From an uncultured Eubacteriales bacterium (GTDB taxonomy: Bacteria > Bacillota > Clostridia > Oscillospirales > CAG-272): DNA of 35,983 nt. A model generated the notes under the pieces. That model ran no database searches. It worked only from the letters and a program-made list of their open reading frames with translations, and was not told the origin of the DNA. Of this stretch, positions 15,216 to 22,833 are shown piece by piece. The DNA lies in NCBI GenBank assembly GCA_958414825.1, contig CATYXQ010000015.1:1-35983 (forward strand), given 5' to 3'. Numbering within the stretch: the stretch's first letter is position 1; every line of letters starts with the position of its first letter. The position numbers were made by a program, and so were the translations under genes.

Positions 15216-15321
15216 CGTAATTCACCTCATGAAATATTTGCCGAAAACCAAGCGGCGGCAGGTGAAAACACCCGGTTACGGGTCATTTGTCCGTGCGCTG
15301 AGTTTTGGCGTTACGAAATAA

Positions 15322-15350
15322 AGTATAGCACGCTTTATTTCATTTGTAAA
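15322..15350 (-). promoter_or_regulatory. Promoter of rpsO
   Basis: Minus strand: -35 TTTACA (15345-15350), 17-base spacer, -10 TATACT (15322-15327). It gives a leader of about 100 bases containing a short hairpin, ACCCG/CGGGT at 15270-15283. Confidence 0.8.
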
Positions 15351-15505
15351 TACTTTTCTGAAAATCTTTTCCAAAATGCGCCGCAATGTACGATAAAAAC
15401 GCTTTGGCGTGTTCCAAAGATTAAGACGCCAGGCGGTCGGCGCCGCGCTTGTCAACGCTTGTTTTGTCGATATCCCGGCAGTCCTGTATCGGGATCGTAT
15501 GCGCT

Positions 15506-15874
15506 TTATTTTGCCGCGTGCGCCGGGCTTTTTTTTCGATCCCGGAGCAGGGAAAATATGCCCGATGCGATCAAAACCACCGCAAAAATGCTGCGAAGCA
15601 CGCCGGTTTCGAGCACTTGGGCGAGCATTGCGCCGCCTACGCAGCCGATTGATCCGATACCGCATACCAGAAAGAGCCGCCTCAGATGCAGCTTTTGCGC
15701 GCGCACATGCAGCAGTAGCGCCGCGGCTGTTGCAAAAATGTAGAAATACAGGTTCAGCCCCTGTGCCGCAAGCTGCGGGTATTGCAAAAATACCGTCAGA
15801 AAAACCACAAAAATTCCGCCGCTGCCTACGCCCATACCGGCGAGCAGGGCAATGAGAAATGCCGCAAACGCCAT
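15506..15874 (-). CDS. TauE/SafE-type permease half, C-terminal-like, 122 aa
   Basis: A four-helix membrane protein that looks like one half of a TauE/SafE (TSUP) anion exporter. It opens with a glycine-rich first helix (FLIALLAGMGVGSGGIFVVF), has a loop FLQYPQLAAQGLNL, matching the TSUP .A.GT.L segment, and ends with a basic tail. Full TSUP proteins have about 250 residues and two such repeats; the preceding gene supplies the other. AGGAGG precedes the ATG, and only nine bases separate it from the upstream gene. The pair most likely forms one transporter. Substrate unknown (sulfite, sulfonate or similar anions in the family). Confidence 0.8.
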   Translation of the reverse strand: MAFAAFLIALLAGMGVGSGGIFVVFLTVFLQYPQLAAQGLNLYFYIFATAAALLLHVRAQKLHLRRLFLVCGIGSIGCVGGAMLAQVLETGVLRSIFAVVLIASGIFSLLRDRKKSPAHAAK

Positions 15875-15883
15875 TTTACCCTC

Positions 15884-16276
15884 CTAAATTAACATTAAAA
15901 TTCCGCCGACAATCACGACGATAGAAAAGAGTTTCTTGACCGCTTCGGTTTTAATTTTGGTCAGCAGATAAGCGCCGCACAGTCCCCCGAGCGCGGCGGG
16001 AATCCCCACGCGCAGAATGCTTTCCACAGTCAGCGCCGCATCTGCGCGATAGAAGAAAAGCGATATGACGCAGAAAAACATGACCGAGGTGGAGGAGAGC
16101 ACCAGGTTTTCCTTTGCGCTCTTGCTGTCCGCCGCCGCGAGTACGAAGTATAAAATGATGCCCGCGCCCGCGCCGAGCAGTCCGTTGAGAAAGCCCGCGC
16201 TCAGCGCGCCGACGGCAAACGGAAAAAATTTGCGCGGAAATTTTTCACCGTGTTCTTGTATGCTTTTATTCTCCAT
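15884..16276 (-). CDS. TauE/SafE-type permease half, N-terminal-like, 130 aa
   Basis: It is a companion half-transporter: a basic cytoplasmic start (MENKSIQEHGEKFPRKFF), then helices at about 19-47 (GALSAGFLNGLLGAGAGIIL), 58-76, 84-103 and 113-130. The first helix carries the glycine-rich TSUP pattern, and AKENLVLSSTSVMFF matches the repeat's second helix. It is about half the length of a usual TSUP protein. The start at 16276 is preceded by a weak GGCAGGAT. It is first in a two-gene unit; no clear promoter was found upstream. Confidence 0.78.
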   Translation of the reverse strand: MENKSIQEHGEKFPRKFFPFAVGALSAGFLNGLLGAGAGIILYFVLAAADSKSAKENLVLSSTSVMFFCVISLFFYRADAALTVESILRVGIPAALGGLCGAYLLTKIKTEAVKKLFSIVVIVGGILMLI

Positions 16277-16410
16277 TTGAAAAATCCTGCCTTTGTTTAC
16301 TTTGATGGTTGTGCGCGAAAAATTTGCCGCATGGCGGCGGGAGAATCCCAGCCTTTTGAAAGTTTTCGATTCCCGGCGCAATATTTCATACGCGGGCGGA
16401 CAAAATATAC

Positions 16411-16439
16411 TTGAAATCTCCGATTTTTTCTGCTATCAT
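16411..16439 (+). promoter_or_regulatory. Promoter of the ftsK operon
   Basis: -35 TTGAAA (16411-16416), 17-base spacer, -10 TATCAT (16434-16439), about 50 bases before the ftsK start. Confidence 0.75.
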
Positions 16440-16489
16440 TTAATGTAGAATATTTTGCCCTTTGGAAAAAACAGGAGTGTAAAAAAGCA

Positions 16490-19198
16490 ATGGCTGAAAA
16501 TAGATCCGGTACTGCAAAAAAGAAAACGGCTTCCAAAACGGGCGCGACCGCCTCAAAGGGTCGTGCCGCCGCTTCGTCAAAGGGACAGGCGGCCGGAAAA
16601 GGCCGCGCGTCCGCGCTGCGGGAGACTGCGCAAAAGGAGCTTGAACGCCGCCCCGTGCGCGATGAAAACTCGTTTCTGCACCGCATACTCCCCTATGTTT
16701 TTGTAGTATGCGCAGTTTTGCTGACGGTATGCTTTGTTTTCCATGACAGTCCGGTCGGCGGACTTTTGTATCAGGCGTTCTTCGGCCTGCTCGGAATCGC
16801 CGCCGTTACGGTGCCCGCTCTGCTTTGTTATTTCGCGCTCTGCTGGCGCGGCTGGGTGCGGGACGGCTCGCATCTTCTGCGCACGCTGTTTGCGCTGATC
16901 TGCGAGGTTTCGCTGGCGGCTCTGGTTCATCTGATCTATATTGCGGTAGACGCCGCGCAGTATGCGAAATTTTCCGGATTGTTCAAAAGCGGGGCTTCTT
17001 TTGCGGGCGGCGGCGCTGCGGGCGGTTCGTTCGGCGTGTTGTTTTACAGTGGATTCGGCCTTGCGGCCGGCATGATTTTGATCTGTGCTATTTTGTTTGT
17101 ATTCGGGATCTTTTTGTTCGGCATGACGCCGCGTACGATTTGGATCAATCTGAAATACCAGATGAAAGTTCGGCGCGAGCGCCGCGCCGCCCGCGCGGAA
17201 GCGGTTGTGCGCGAGCGTGAATTTGAATACGAGAGCGATGAGAACGGCGGTGATTTTGTTCCGCCGGATGCGAGCGCGCCTTTTGAATCCGCCCTTTCCA
17301 ATCCGGATTTTGATATGCATTTTTCGGACGGGGAGTTTGAAACGCAGGAGACGCCGGAAAGCGAGTCTGCGCCCAAAGCGGAGAACGTGTCGGAGACGGA
17401 GGCAGAGCAGATTCCGGGAGCCGACGAGGATATTCCCGAGCCGGGCGGCGTGCCGATTCAGCAGGGAGCGTCTCTTTACAAGGACGACGGCCGGATCAAT
17501 CTGGATGCGATTTTTGTCAGTCCGGGCACGCAGTCAAACTTTTTGGAAACGGGCGAGGAATCCGATATTTCGGATAATGCCGGGGATTCTGACGCGGAGC
17601 GCGGCGGCGTGAACATCGGCGGGGCGCTCGACGGTGAGACGCTCGGCGTTACAAAGGAGAGCGTGGAGACCGCCGCAGCCGTTTCTTCGGACAGGCCGAA
17701 ACCTGAGACGCCCGTTTACCGTTTCCCGCCGGTTACGCTGCTTGCGCAGGCCGAGCATAAGCGGGGCGAGGACGTTGGCACGGAACTGCGCGCCAATGCG
17801 CAGAAGCTGGTGGAAACGCTTCGCTCGTTCAATGTCAAGGTTTCGATTTCCAGCGTTTCACGCGGCCCTACGATCACGCGCTACGAACTGATTCCCGAGG
17901 CGGGTACGCGCGTCCGTTCGATTGCGAATCTGGTCGATGATATTTCGCTTTCGCTTGCTACGTCGGGCATACGCATTGAAGCGCCGATTCCCGGTAAGGC
18001 GGCGGTGGGCATTGAGGTTCCGAACCGCATTGTGGCCACGGTCACGCTGCGCGAATTGATTGAGGACAAGAGTTTTACCGAAGCTAAGAGTCGTCTTACG
18101 GTCTGCCTCGGCAAGGATGTCGGCGGCACGCCGATTATCTTTGATATTGCCAAAATGCCCCACCTTTTGATCGCGGGCGCAACCGGTATGGGTAAATCGG
18201 TCTGCATCAACTCGCTGATTACCAGCATTCTCTATAAGGCCACGCCCGAAGAAGTCAAGCTGATGCTGATCGACCCGAAAAAGGTGGAATTTAACGTATA
18301 CAACGGCATTCCGCATTTGCAGACGCCGGTTGTGAGCGAACCGAAAAAGGCGGCGGGCGCGCTGCACTGGGCGGTGACTGAGATGGAGCGCCGCTATGAA
18401 CTGATCGAGGACGTCGGCGCGCGCAAAATTGAAACGTATAATGAGATTGCGCGCACGCGCGGCATGGAAGTGCTGCCGTATATCGTCATTATCATCGACG
18501 AGCTTGCCGATTTGATGATGACCGCGCCCGATGCGGTGGAGGATTCGATCTGCCGCCTGGCACAGAAAGCGCGCGCGGCTGGTATGCATATTATTATCGG
18601 TACGCAGCGTCCGTCGGTTGACGTCATTACCGGCTTGATTAAGGCCAATATCCCCTCCCGTATCGCGTTTACGGTTGCATCGCAGGTTGACTCGCGCACG
18701 ATCATTGACATTGCGGGCGCGGAAAAGCTGATCGGCCGCGGCGATATGCTGTACTATCCGGTCGGACTTTCCAAGCCGATGCGTGTGCAGGGCGCGTTTG
18801 TCAGCGAGGATGAGGTTGAAAAGATTACCGGTTACATTAAGCGCGGCACGGGCGAGATCGAATATGACGAGGACGTTATGGAAAGCATTGAGCGCGAGGC
18901 GCGCGCCATTGATCAGAGCGGTAAAAAGTCCTCGTCGGCGGAGACCGACGACGGCGCGGCCGGCGGGGACGCCAAACTGCGCGACGCGCTGGAAATCGCG
19001 ACCGACCTCGGTAAAATTTCCACCTCGCTTTTGCAGAGAAAACTGTCGATCGGCTACGGCCGGGCGGCGAAAATCATAGACACCATGGAAGCGCGCGGGT
19101 TTGTGAGCGCGCCGGACGGCCAAAAGCCGCGTGAGGTTCTGATTACAAAAACCCAGTACCGCGAAATGGTTGTCAATAACGATGAAAGGCTGAACTGA
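16490..19198 (+). CDS. ftsK: DNA translocase FtsK/SpoIIIE, 902 aa
   Basis: A membrane-anchored DNA pump that clears chromosomes from the division or sporulation septum. A Lys/Ala/Ser-rich start (1-60) precedes four membrane helices between about 65 and 225. A long acidic, low-complexity linker spans about 235-410. The RecA-like motor follows, with Walker A GATGMGKSV (about 562-570) and Walker B YIVIIIDELADLMM (about 663-676). The C-terminal winged-helix gamma domain (about 828-885) has KISTSLLQRKLSIGYGRA. Met in the Walker A loop replaces the usual Ser. The length is greater than the usual 750-850 because of the linker. FtsK and SpoIIIE cannot be separated by sequence alone. The first gene of the long plus-strand run. 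Confidence 0.95.
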   Translation: MAENRSGTAKKKTASKTGATASKGRAAASSKGQAAGKGRASALRETAQKELERRPVRDENSFLHRILPYVFVVCAVLLTVCFVFHDSPVGGLLYQAFFGLLGIAAVTVPALLCYFALCWRGWVRDGSHLLRTLFALICEVSLAALVHLIYIAVDAAQYAKFSGLFKSGASFAGGGAAGGSFGVLFYSGFGLAAGMILICAILFVFGIFLFGMTPRTIWINLKYQMKVRRERRAARAEAVVREREFEYESDENGGDFVPPDASAPFESALSNPDFDMHFSDGEFETQETPESESAPKAENVSETEAEQIPGADEDIPEPGGVPIQQGASLYKDDGRINLDAIFVSPGTQSNFLETGEESDISDNAGDSDAERGGVNIGGALDGETLGVTKESVETAAAVSSDRPKPETPVYRFPPVTLLAQAEHKRGEDVGTELRANAQKLVETLRSFNVKVSISSVSRGPTITRYELIPEAGTRVRSIANLVDDISLSLATSGIRIEAPIPGKAAVGIEVPNRIVATVTLRELIEDKSFTEAKSRLTVCLGKDVGGTPIIFDIAKMPHLLIAGATGMGKSVCINSLITSILYKATPEEVKLMLIDPKKVEFNVYNGIPHLQTPVVSEPKKAAGALHWAVTEMERRYELIEDVGARKIETYNEIARTRGMEVLPYIVIIIDELADLMMTAPDAVEDSICRLAQKARAAGMHIIIGTQRPSVDVITGLIKANIPSRIAFTVASQVDSRTIIDIAGAEKLIGRGDMLYYPVGLSKPMRVQGAFVSEDEVEKITGYIKRGTGEIEYDEDVMESIEREARAIDQSGKKSSSAETDDGAAGGDAKLRDALEIATDLGKISTSLLQRKLSIGYGRAAKIIDTMEARGFVSAPDGQKPREVLITKTQYREMVVNNDERLN

Positions 19199-19201
19199 GC
19201 G

Positions 19202-19849
19202 ATGAGCAGACTGATTTCAATCGACGGTCTGGACGGCAGCGGCAAGGGGACGCAGAGCGAGCTTTTGGCCGATGCGCTGAGCGCTGCCGGAAAGACAGCT
19301 AAGGTTCTGAGCTTTCCGATGTACGACTGTGATTCGAGCTTTGCCGTGCGGATGTATCTTGACGGCGCGCTCGGCGGCAGTCCGTCGGATACAAACGCGT
19401 ATGCGGCCTCCTCATTTTTTGCGGTTGACCGCTATATCAGCTTTCGCACGCTCTGGGGGGCGGATATTGAAAAGTATGATTATATCATTTTCAACCGCTA
19501 TGTCAGTGCAAACGCCGTGCATCAGCTTTCCAAGCTGCCGCAGGGCGCGTGGGACGGTTTTCTTGCCTGGCTGTGGGATTTTGAATTTGACAAGCTGGGG
19601 CTCCCGCGGCCGGATCTGACGCTCTACCTTGTTGTGGAGCCTGAGATTTCCGCTTCGCTTGTGGAGCGGCGCGGGGCAAAAAAGGACATTCACGAAAAGG
19701 ACGGCGCATACATGGAGCGCTGTTACCGTGCCGGTCTGTATGCTGCGGAGCGGCTCGGCTTTCACAAAATTGGGTGCTGCGCGTCCGGCGCGATCCGCGC
19801 CCGCGAGGACATCGCGGCTGAGATTTTGGCAGAGGTGTTAGCGCTTTGA
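19202..19849 (+). CDS. tmk: Thymidylate kinase family protein, 215 aa
   Basis: It phosphorylates dTMP to dTDP in DNA precursor synthesis. The P-loop reads SIDGLDGSGKGTQSEL (about 6-21). The DRY-type motif appears as FNRYVSANAVHQLSKL (near 98-113), where Asp is replaced by Asn. A lid-like region RRGAKKDIHEKDGAYMERCY follows near 160-180. Length is normal. It begins three bases after the ftsK stop, with no strong ribosome site, so it probably relies on coupling to ftsK. The protein is rather diverged from textbook Tmk; a related deoxynucleotide kinase is possible. Confidence 0.82.
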   Translation: MSRLISIDGLDGSGKGTQSELLADALSAAGKTAKVLSFPMYDCDSSFAVRMYLDGALGGSPSDTNAYAASSFFAVDRYISFRTLWGADIEKYDYIIFNRYVSANAVHQLSKLPQGAWDGFLAWLWDFEFDKLGLPRPDLTLYLVVEPEISASLVERRGAKKDIHEKDGAYMERCYRAGLYAAERLGFHKIGCCASGAIRAREDIAAEILAEVLAL

Positions 19850-20571
19850 TAAAAATGGTGTCTGTGCGGGACATAGACGTCGCCGGACGGGCTGAGATTT
19901 TGCGCATGATGTCGGTCTGTTTCGGCGATACGCCTGAATACGGCGCGGCGCTGATGCGTGCGGCGGCGGACGAGCGCTTTTGCTTCGCTTTGGAAGCGGG
20001 CAAGCCGGCAGGCGGCGCGTTCTTTTTTGAGGCGAGGCTCTTTTCCGGCGGGGGCGCGCCGTGCGCCCGTGGCTTGTATGTATTTGCGCTTGGTGTTTTG
20101 CCGCAATGCCGCGGACGGGGTTTCTCGCATGAAATTTTGGAGACGGCAAAGGCGGCTTCAAAGGATTTTACGCTGATTGCGCCGGCGGGCAAAGAACTTG
20201 CCGCTTATTATGCGCGCTGCGGTTTTAACCGATTTTTGCCCGGTACGGCGCCGGTTGAAAGCGGCGGAACCGAGCCCGACGCGGTCTGCGCGCGTTTTTT
20301 GACGGACGGCGGATATGCCGAGGCCGAGCGCGCGGCGGGGATACACGGCGGAATTTTGCTTTCGGAGCCGTTGTTTGCTTTCTCTTTGACGGAGGCGGGA
20401 GCAAGCCTGCGCTTTTTGGGGGACGCCTACATTGCGGCGGGCAATGGACGGCTGTTTGCCGCCTGCGGTCTGCCGCTGAAAAATCCGGCGGCGCGCAAGG
20501 TTCAGTTATATGAAAAGCATCCGCTCGGAATCTGCGCGGACATTTACGCCGATTTGCTGCTTGAATATTGA
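19846..20571 (+). CDS. GNAT-fold N-acetyltransferase-like protein, 241 aa
   Basis: The N-terminal half has the GNAT core: a first strand and helix with DIDVAGRAEILRMMSVCFGD, strand LYVFALGVLPQCRGRGFSHEI (about 80-100, the Q/R-x-x-G-x-G/A acetyl-CoA loop) and YYARCGFNRF near 122. The C-terminal half (about 150-241) is an additional domain of unclear role. The start is TTG at 19846, overlapping the tmk stop, with AGAGGTG nine bases upstream; an ATG at 19855 is the alternative. Substrate unknown. Co-transcribed with tmk. Confidence 0.75.
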   Translation: MIKMVSVRDIDVAGRAEILRMMSVCFGDTPEYGAALMRAAADERFCFALEAGKPAGGAFFFEARLFSGGGAPCARGLYVFALGVLPQCRGRGFSHEILETAKAASKDFTLIAPAGKELAAYYARCGFNRFLPGTAPVESGGTEPDAVCARFLTDGGYAEAERAAGIHGGILLSEPLFAFSLTEAGASLRFLGDAYIAAGNGRLFAACGLPLKNPAARKVQLYEKHPLGICADIYADLLLEY

Positions 20572-20651
20572 TTTTTCATCTGCGCGCGGCGCAAAATGAA
20601 ATACGCGCTTGAACCGCGCCGTTTGCGCGATATATAATTTTGGAGGTTTTC

Positions 20652-21191
20652 ATGGTTTATTTGTTTTTGGCGGAGGGTTTTGAGGAGATCGAAGCGCTGT
20701 GCCCGTGCGACCTTTTGCGGCGCGCGGGGATAGAGGTCCAGACACTCAGCGTCACCGAAAACCGTATGGTTTCAGGTTCGCATGGCATTCGTGTGGAAGC
20801 CGACCGCGTGTCTTCGGACACGCTTGAAGATTTTAACATGCTGATTCTGCCGGGCGGAATGCCCGGGACAAAGCATCTTGACGCCTCGGCGCTTGTCGAT
20901 TCGATGCTTTCTCGTGCGGCGGCGGAAAAAAAGTATATCGCGGCGATCTGCGCCGCGCCTATGGTGCTCGGACGGCGGGGGCTGCTGAGCGGGCGGGAGG
21001 CGATCTGTTTTCCCGGTTTTGAAGGTGAACTGACCGGCGCGCGCCTGTCGGACAAAAAGGTCTGCCGCGACGGCAACATCATTACCGCCGCGGGCATGGG
21101 CGTTTCTCATGCGTTCGGTCTTGCGCTTGTGGAGGTCTTTCGCGGGCGGGAAGCGGCTGAGGCGCTTGGGAACTCGGTGCTGCTTTCATGA
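20652..21191 (+). CDS. DJ-1/PfpI family protein, 179 aa
   Basis: A class I glutamine-amidotransferase-like protein of the DJ-1/ThiJ/PfpI group. It begins VYLFLAEGFEEIEALCPCDL, the usual DJ-1 opening with the conserved acidic residue. The nucleophile-elbow cysteine is Cys100 in AAICAAPMVLG; LILPGGMPGTKHL and TAAGMGVSHAFGLALVE complete the family pattern. DJ-1 relatives act as glyoxalases/deglycases or redox-stress proteins; which applies here is not clear. The start at 20652 has TGGAGG six bases upstream; an in-frame TTG at 20640 is rejected. Confidence 0.88.
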   Translation: MVYLFLAEGFEEIEALCPCDLLRRAGIEVQTLSVTENRMVSGSHGIRVEADRVSSDTLEDFNMLILPGGMPGTKHLDASALVDSMLSRAAAEKKYIAAICAAPMVLGRRGLLSGREAICFPGFEGELTGARLSDKKVCRDGNIITAAGMGVSHAFGLALVEVFRGREAAEALGNSVLLS

Positions 21192-21940
21192 CGCTTTCCG
21201 AAAAGGCAAAGCCGGAACTGAAAGTTCTGAAAGCGGCGCGCCGGGCGTCCGCGCGGGCGCTTCGGGACGCTATACCGCCGGATTTCCGGCGCGCGGCGTC
21301 CGAAAAAATTTCGCTGAAACTTCTTCAAACGGCTTCCTTTTGTCAATGTGAGATCATACTCTGTTATTATCCGGTCGCAAGCGAGCCTGACATTCTGCCA
21401 GTCGCCGCGGAGGCGCTCCGGCACGGAAAGACGGTCGGCTTTCCGATTTGCGACTATCAAACCGGGGACATGGAATTTTATGCCGTTGATACCCTGTTTG
21501 ACATGATCCCGCGCGGCAAAATGAACATCCCGGAGCCAAAGCTTGACGAAGCGAGAAAAATTCTGCCGTCCGATCGGACGATGGCGCTGTTTCCGGGGCT
21601 TTTGTTCGACCGGGCGGGACGGCGTATCGGATACGGACGCGGAATGTATGACAAATATGTCCGCCGTTTCCCGGCGCTCTTGCATTCCGGCAATCTTTGC
21701 GGCGTCTGCTATGCCGCGCTGCTTTCCGATACGCCGCTTCCGAGTGAGAAAACGGACGTGGATATGACGTTTATCATCACGGAGGAGGAAGAATGGGTTT
21801 CCGTATGCAAAAAAAGCGCTTCGGCGCGCGCGAACGCCGCCCATTTGCGGCCGGACGCGCGCATTTGTGGGCGTAAAGACGCTGCGGAGGCGGGCATAAA
21901 CGAACCGGGAATGGTTCGGGTAAAGGATGCGATCAAATGA
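21188..21940 (+). CDS. fthC: 5-formyltetrahydrofolate cyclo-ligase, 250 aa with a C-terminal extension
   Basis: It converts 5-formyl-THF to 5,10-methenyl-THF using ATP. An N-terminal basic helix (KPELKVLKAARRASARAL) leads to LCYYPVASEPDILPVAAEAL and FPICD. The signature motif FPGLLFDRAGRRIGYGRGMYDKY lies at about 137-160. The typical enzyme ends near residue 195-200 (here DVDMTFIITEEE); this protein continues for about 50 residues with a basic, low-complexity tail that resembles no domain known to me. The ATG overlaps the DJ-1 gene stop (ATGA). Confidence 0.9.
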   Translation: MTLSEKAKPELKVLKAARRASARALRDAIPPDFRRAASEKISLKLLQTASFCQCEIILCYYPVASEPDILPVAAEALRHGKTVGFPICDYQTGDMEFYAVDTLFDMIPRGKMNIPEPKLDEARKILPSDRTMALFPGLLFDRAGRRIGYGRGMYDKYVRRFPALLHSGNLCGVCYAALLSDTPLPSEKTDVDMTFIITEEEEWVSVCKKSASARANAAHLRPDARICGRKDAAEAGINEPGMVRVKDAIK

Positions 21941-22815
21941 AGCTGAAATCGTATACTACAGCGCCGCTGCTCTGCGCAATGCTCTATTTGCTTTCGATGG
22001 CGGCGGAGAGTCTGCTCGGCGGGCTGGATCTGGATACCGGCGAATATTTGTTGGCGGCTGGGCTTTCGCAGGTTGCGGTCTGCTTTTTGCCGCTGCTTTT
22101 ATATCGTCTGCTCGGCGGCCGAATTTCGGTGCGCCGGATGCGGCTTGTTCCTCCCACCGTCGTCAGTCTGCCTTGCATCGGTCTGCTTGCCCTGATCCTT
22201 TTTCTCGGGAGTATGCTGCTTTCCATGCTGTCAAAGCGAATCGGCCTTTCCGCGTCTGCGGAGGCGGTTCGCATTCCGGACGGCGCAATCGGCGCGGGCG
22301 CGCTGCTCATTCTGACGCTGGTACCGGCCGTCTGCGAGGAATTGCTGTTTCGGGGGACGGTCATGCCGATGTTTGAGTCCTGCGGAACGACGCCTGCTAT
22401 CATCGGTACATCGCTGCTTTTTGCGTTTGCGCATATGCAGATCGAGCATTTTTTGGAATATTTTTTCTGCTCGGTGGTGCTTTGCTTTGCCGTGTATGTC
22501 AGCCGGTCGCTGTTTTCTTCGATTTTGCTGCATTTTCTATACAATATCGCGTCGGTTCTGCTTTCGGGTTATATCAGCGGCATTGCCGAACATTTGGAGA
22601 GTTTTGCGCTTCTGTTCATTGTAATGCTGTTTGCCCTCGGTTCCGGACAGCGTGTTTTCCGTATTTATGCCGTGCGCGGCGCGGACAGCAGCTACACGCC
22701 GCAGAAAATGACACATGCCGAGCGGCTTCGCGCTTCGGCGGGTGTATATTTTTCGATTCCCTTTTTGCTTTGCGCATTGATTTATACCGCAGTGGTCATA
22801 CTTACCTTGCGGTGA
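21937..22815 (+). CDS. CPBP family intramembrane metalloprotease, 292 aa
   Basis: A polytopic membrane protein of the CPBP/Abi (CAAX-protease-like) family. Several hydrophobic helices surround the conserved motifs EELLFRG (EExxxR, about 132-138) and FAFAHMQIEHFLEYFF (FxxxH, about 163-178), which form the metal site. A third motif lies near LLHFLYNIASV (HxxxN). Substrate unknown; members process peptides or prenylated proteins, or take part in bacteriocin immunity. The start overlaps the fthC stop (ATGA). Confidence 0.88.
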   Translation: MKLKSYTTAPLLCAMLYLLSMAAESLLGGLDLDTGEYLLAAGLSQVAVCFLPLLLYRLLGGRISVRRMRLVPPTVVSLPCIGLLALILFLGSMLLSMLSKRIGLSASAEAVRIPDGAIGAGALLILTLVPAVCEELLFRGTVMPMFESCGTTPAIIGTSLLFAFAHMQIEHFLEYFFCSVVLCFAVYVSRSLFSSILLHFLYNIASVLLSGYISGIAEHLESFALLFIVMLFALGSGQRVFRIYAVRGADSSYTPQKMTHAERLRASAGVYFSIPFLLCALIYTAVVILTLR

Positions 22816-22833
22816 TCCTTAAAAGGAGAGCAT

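Noticed and set aside
20609..20638. Promoter-like TTGAAC-18-TATAAT before the DJ-1 gene
   Set aside because: Transcription would start about 7-8 bases past the -10, at or inside the TGGAGG ribosome site, leaving a nearly leaderless message; chance match in A+T-rich gap is likelier.
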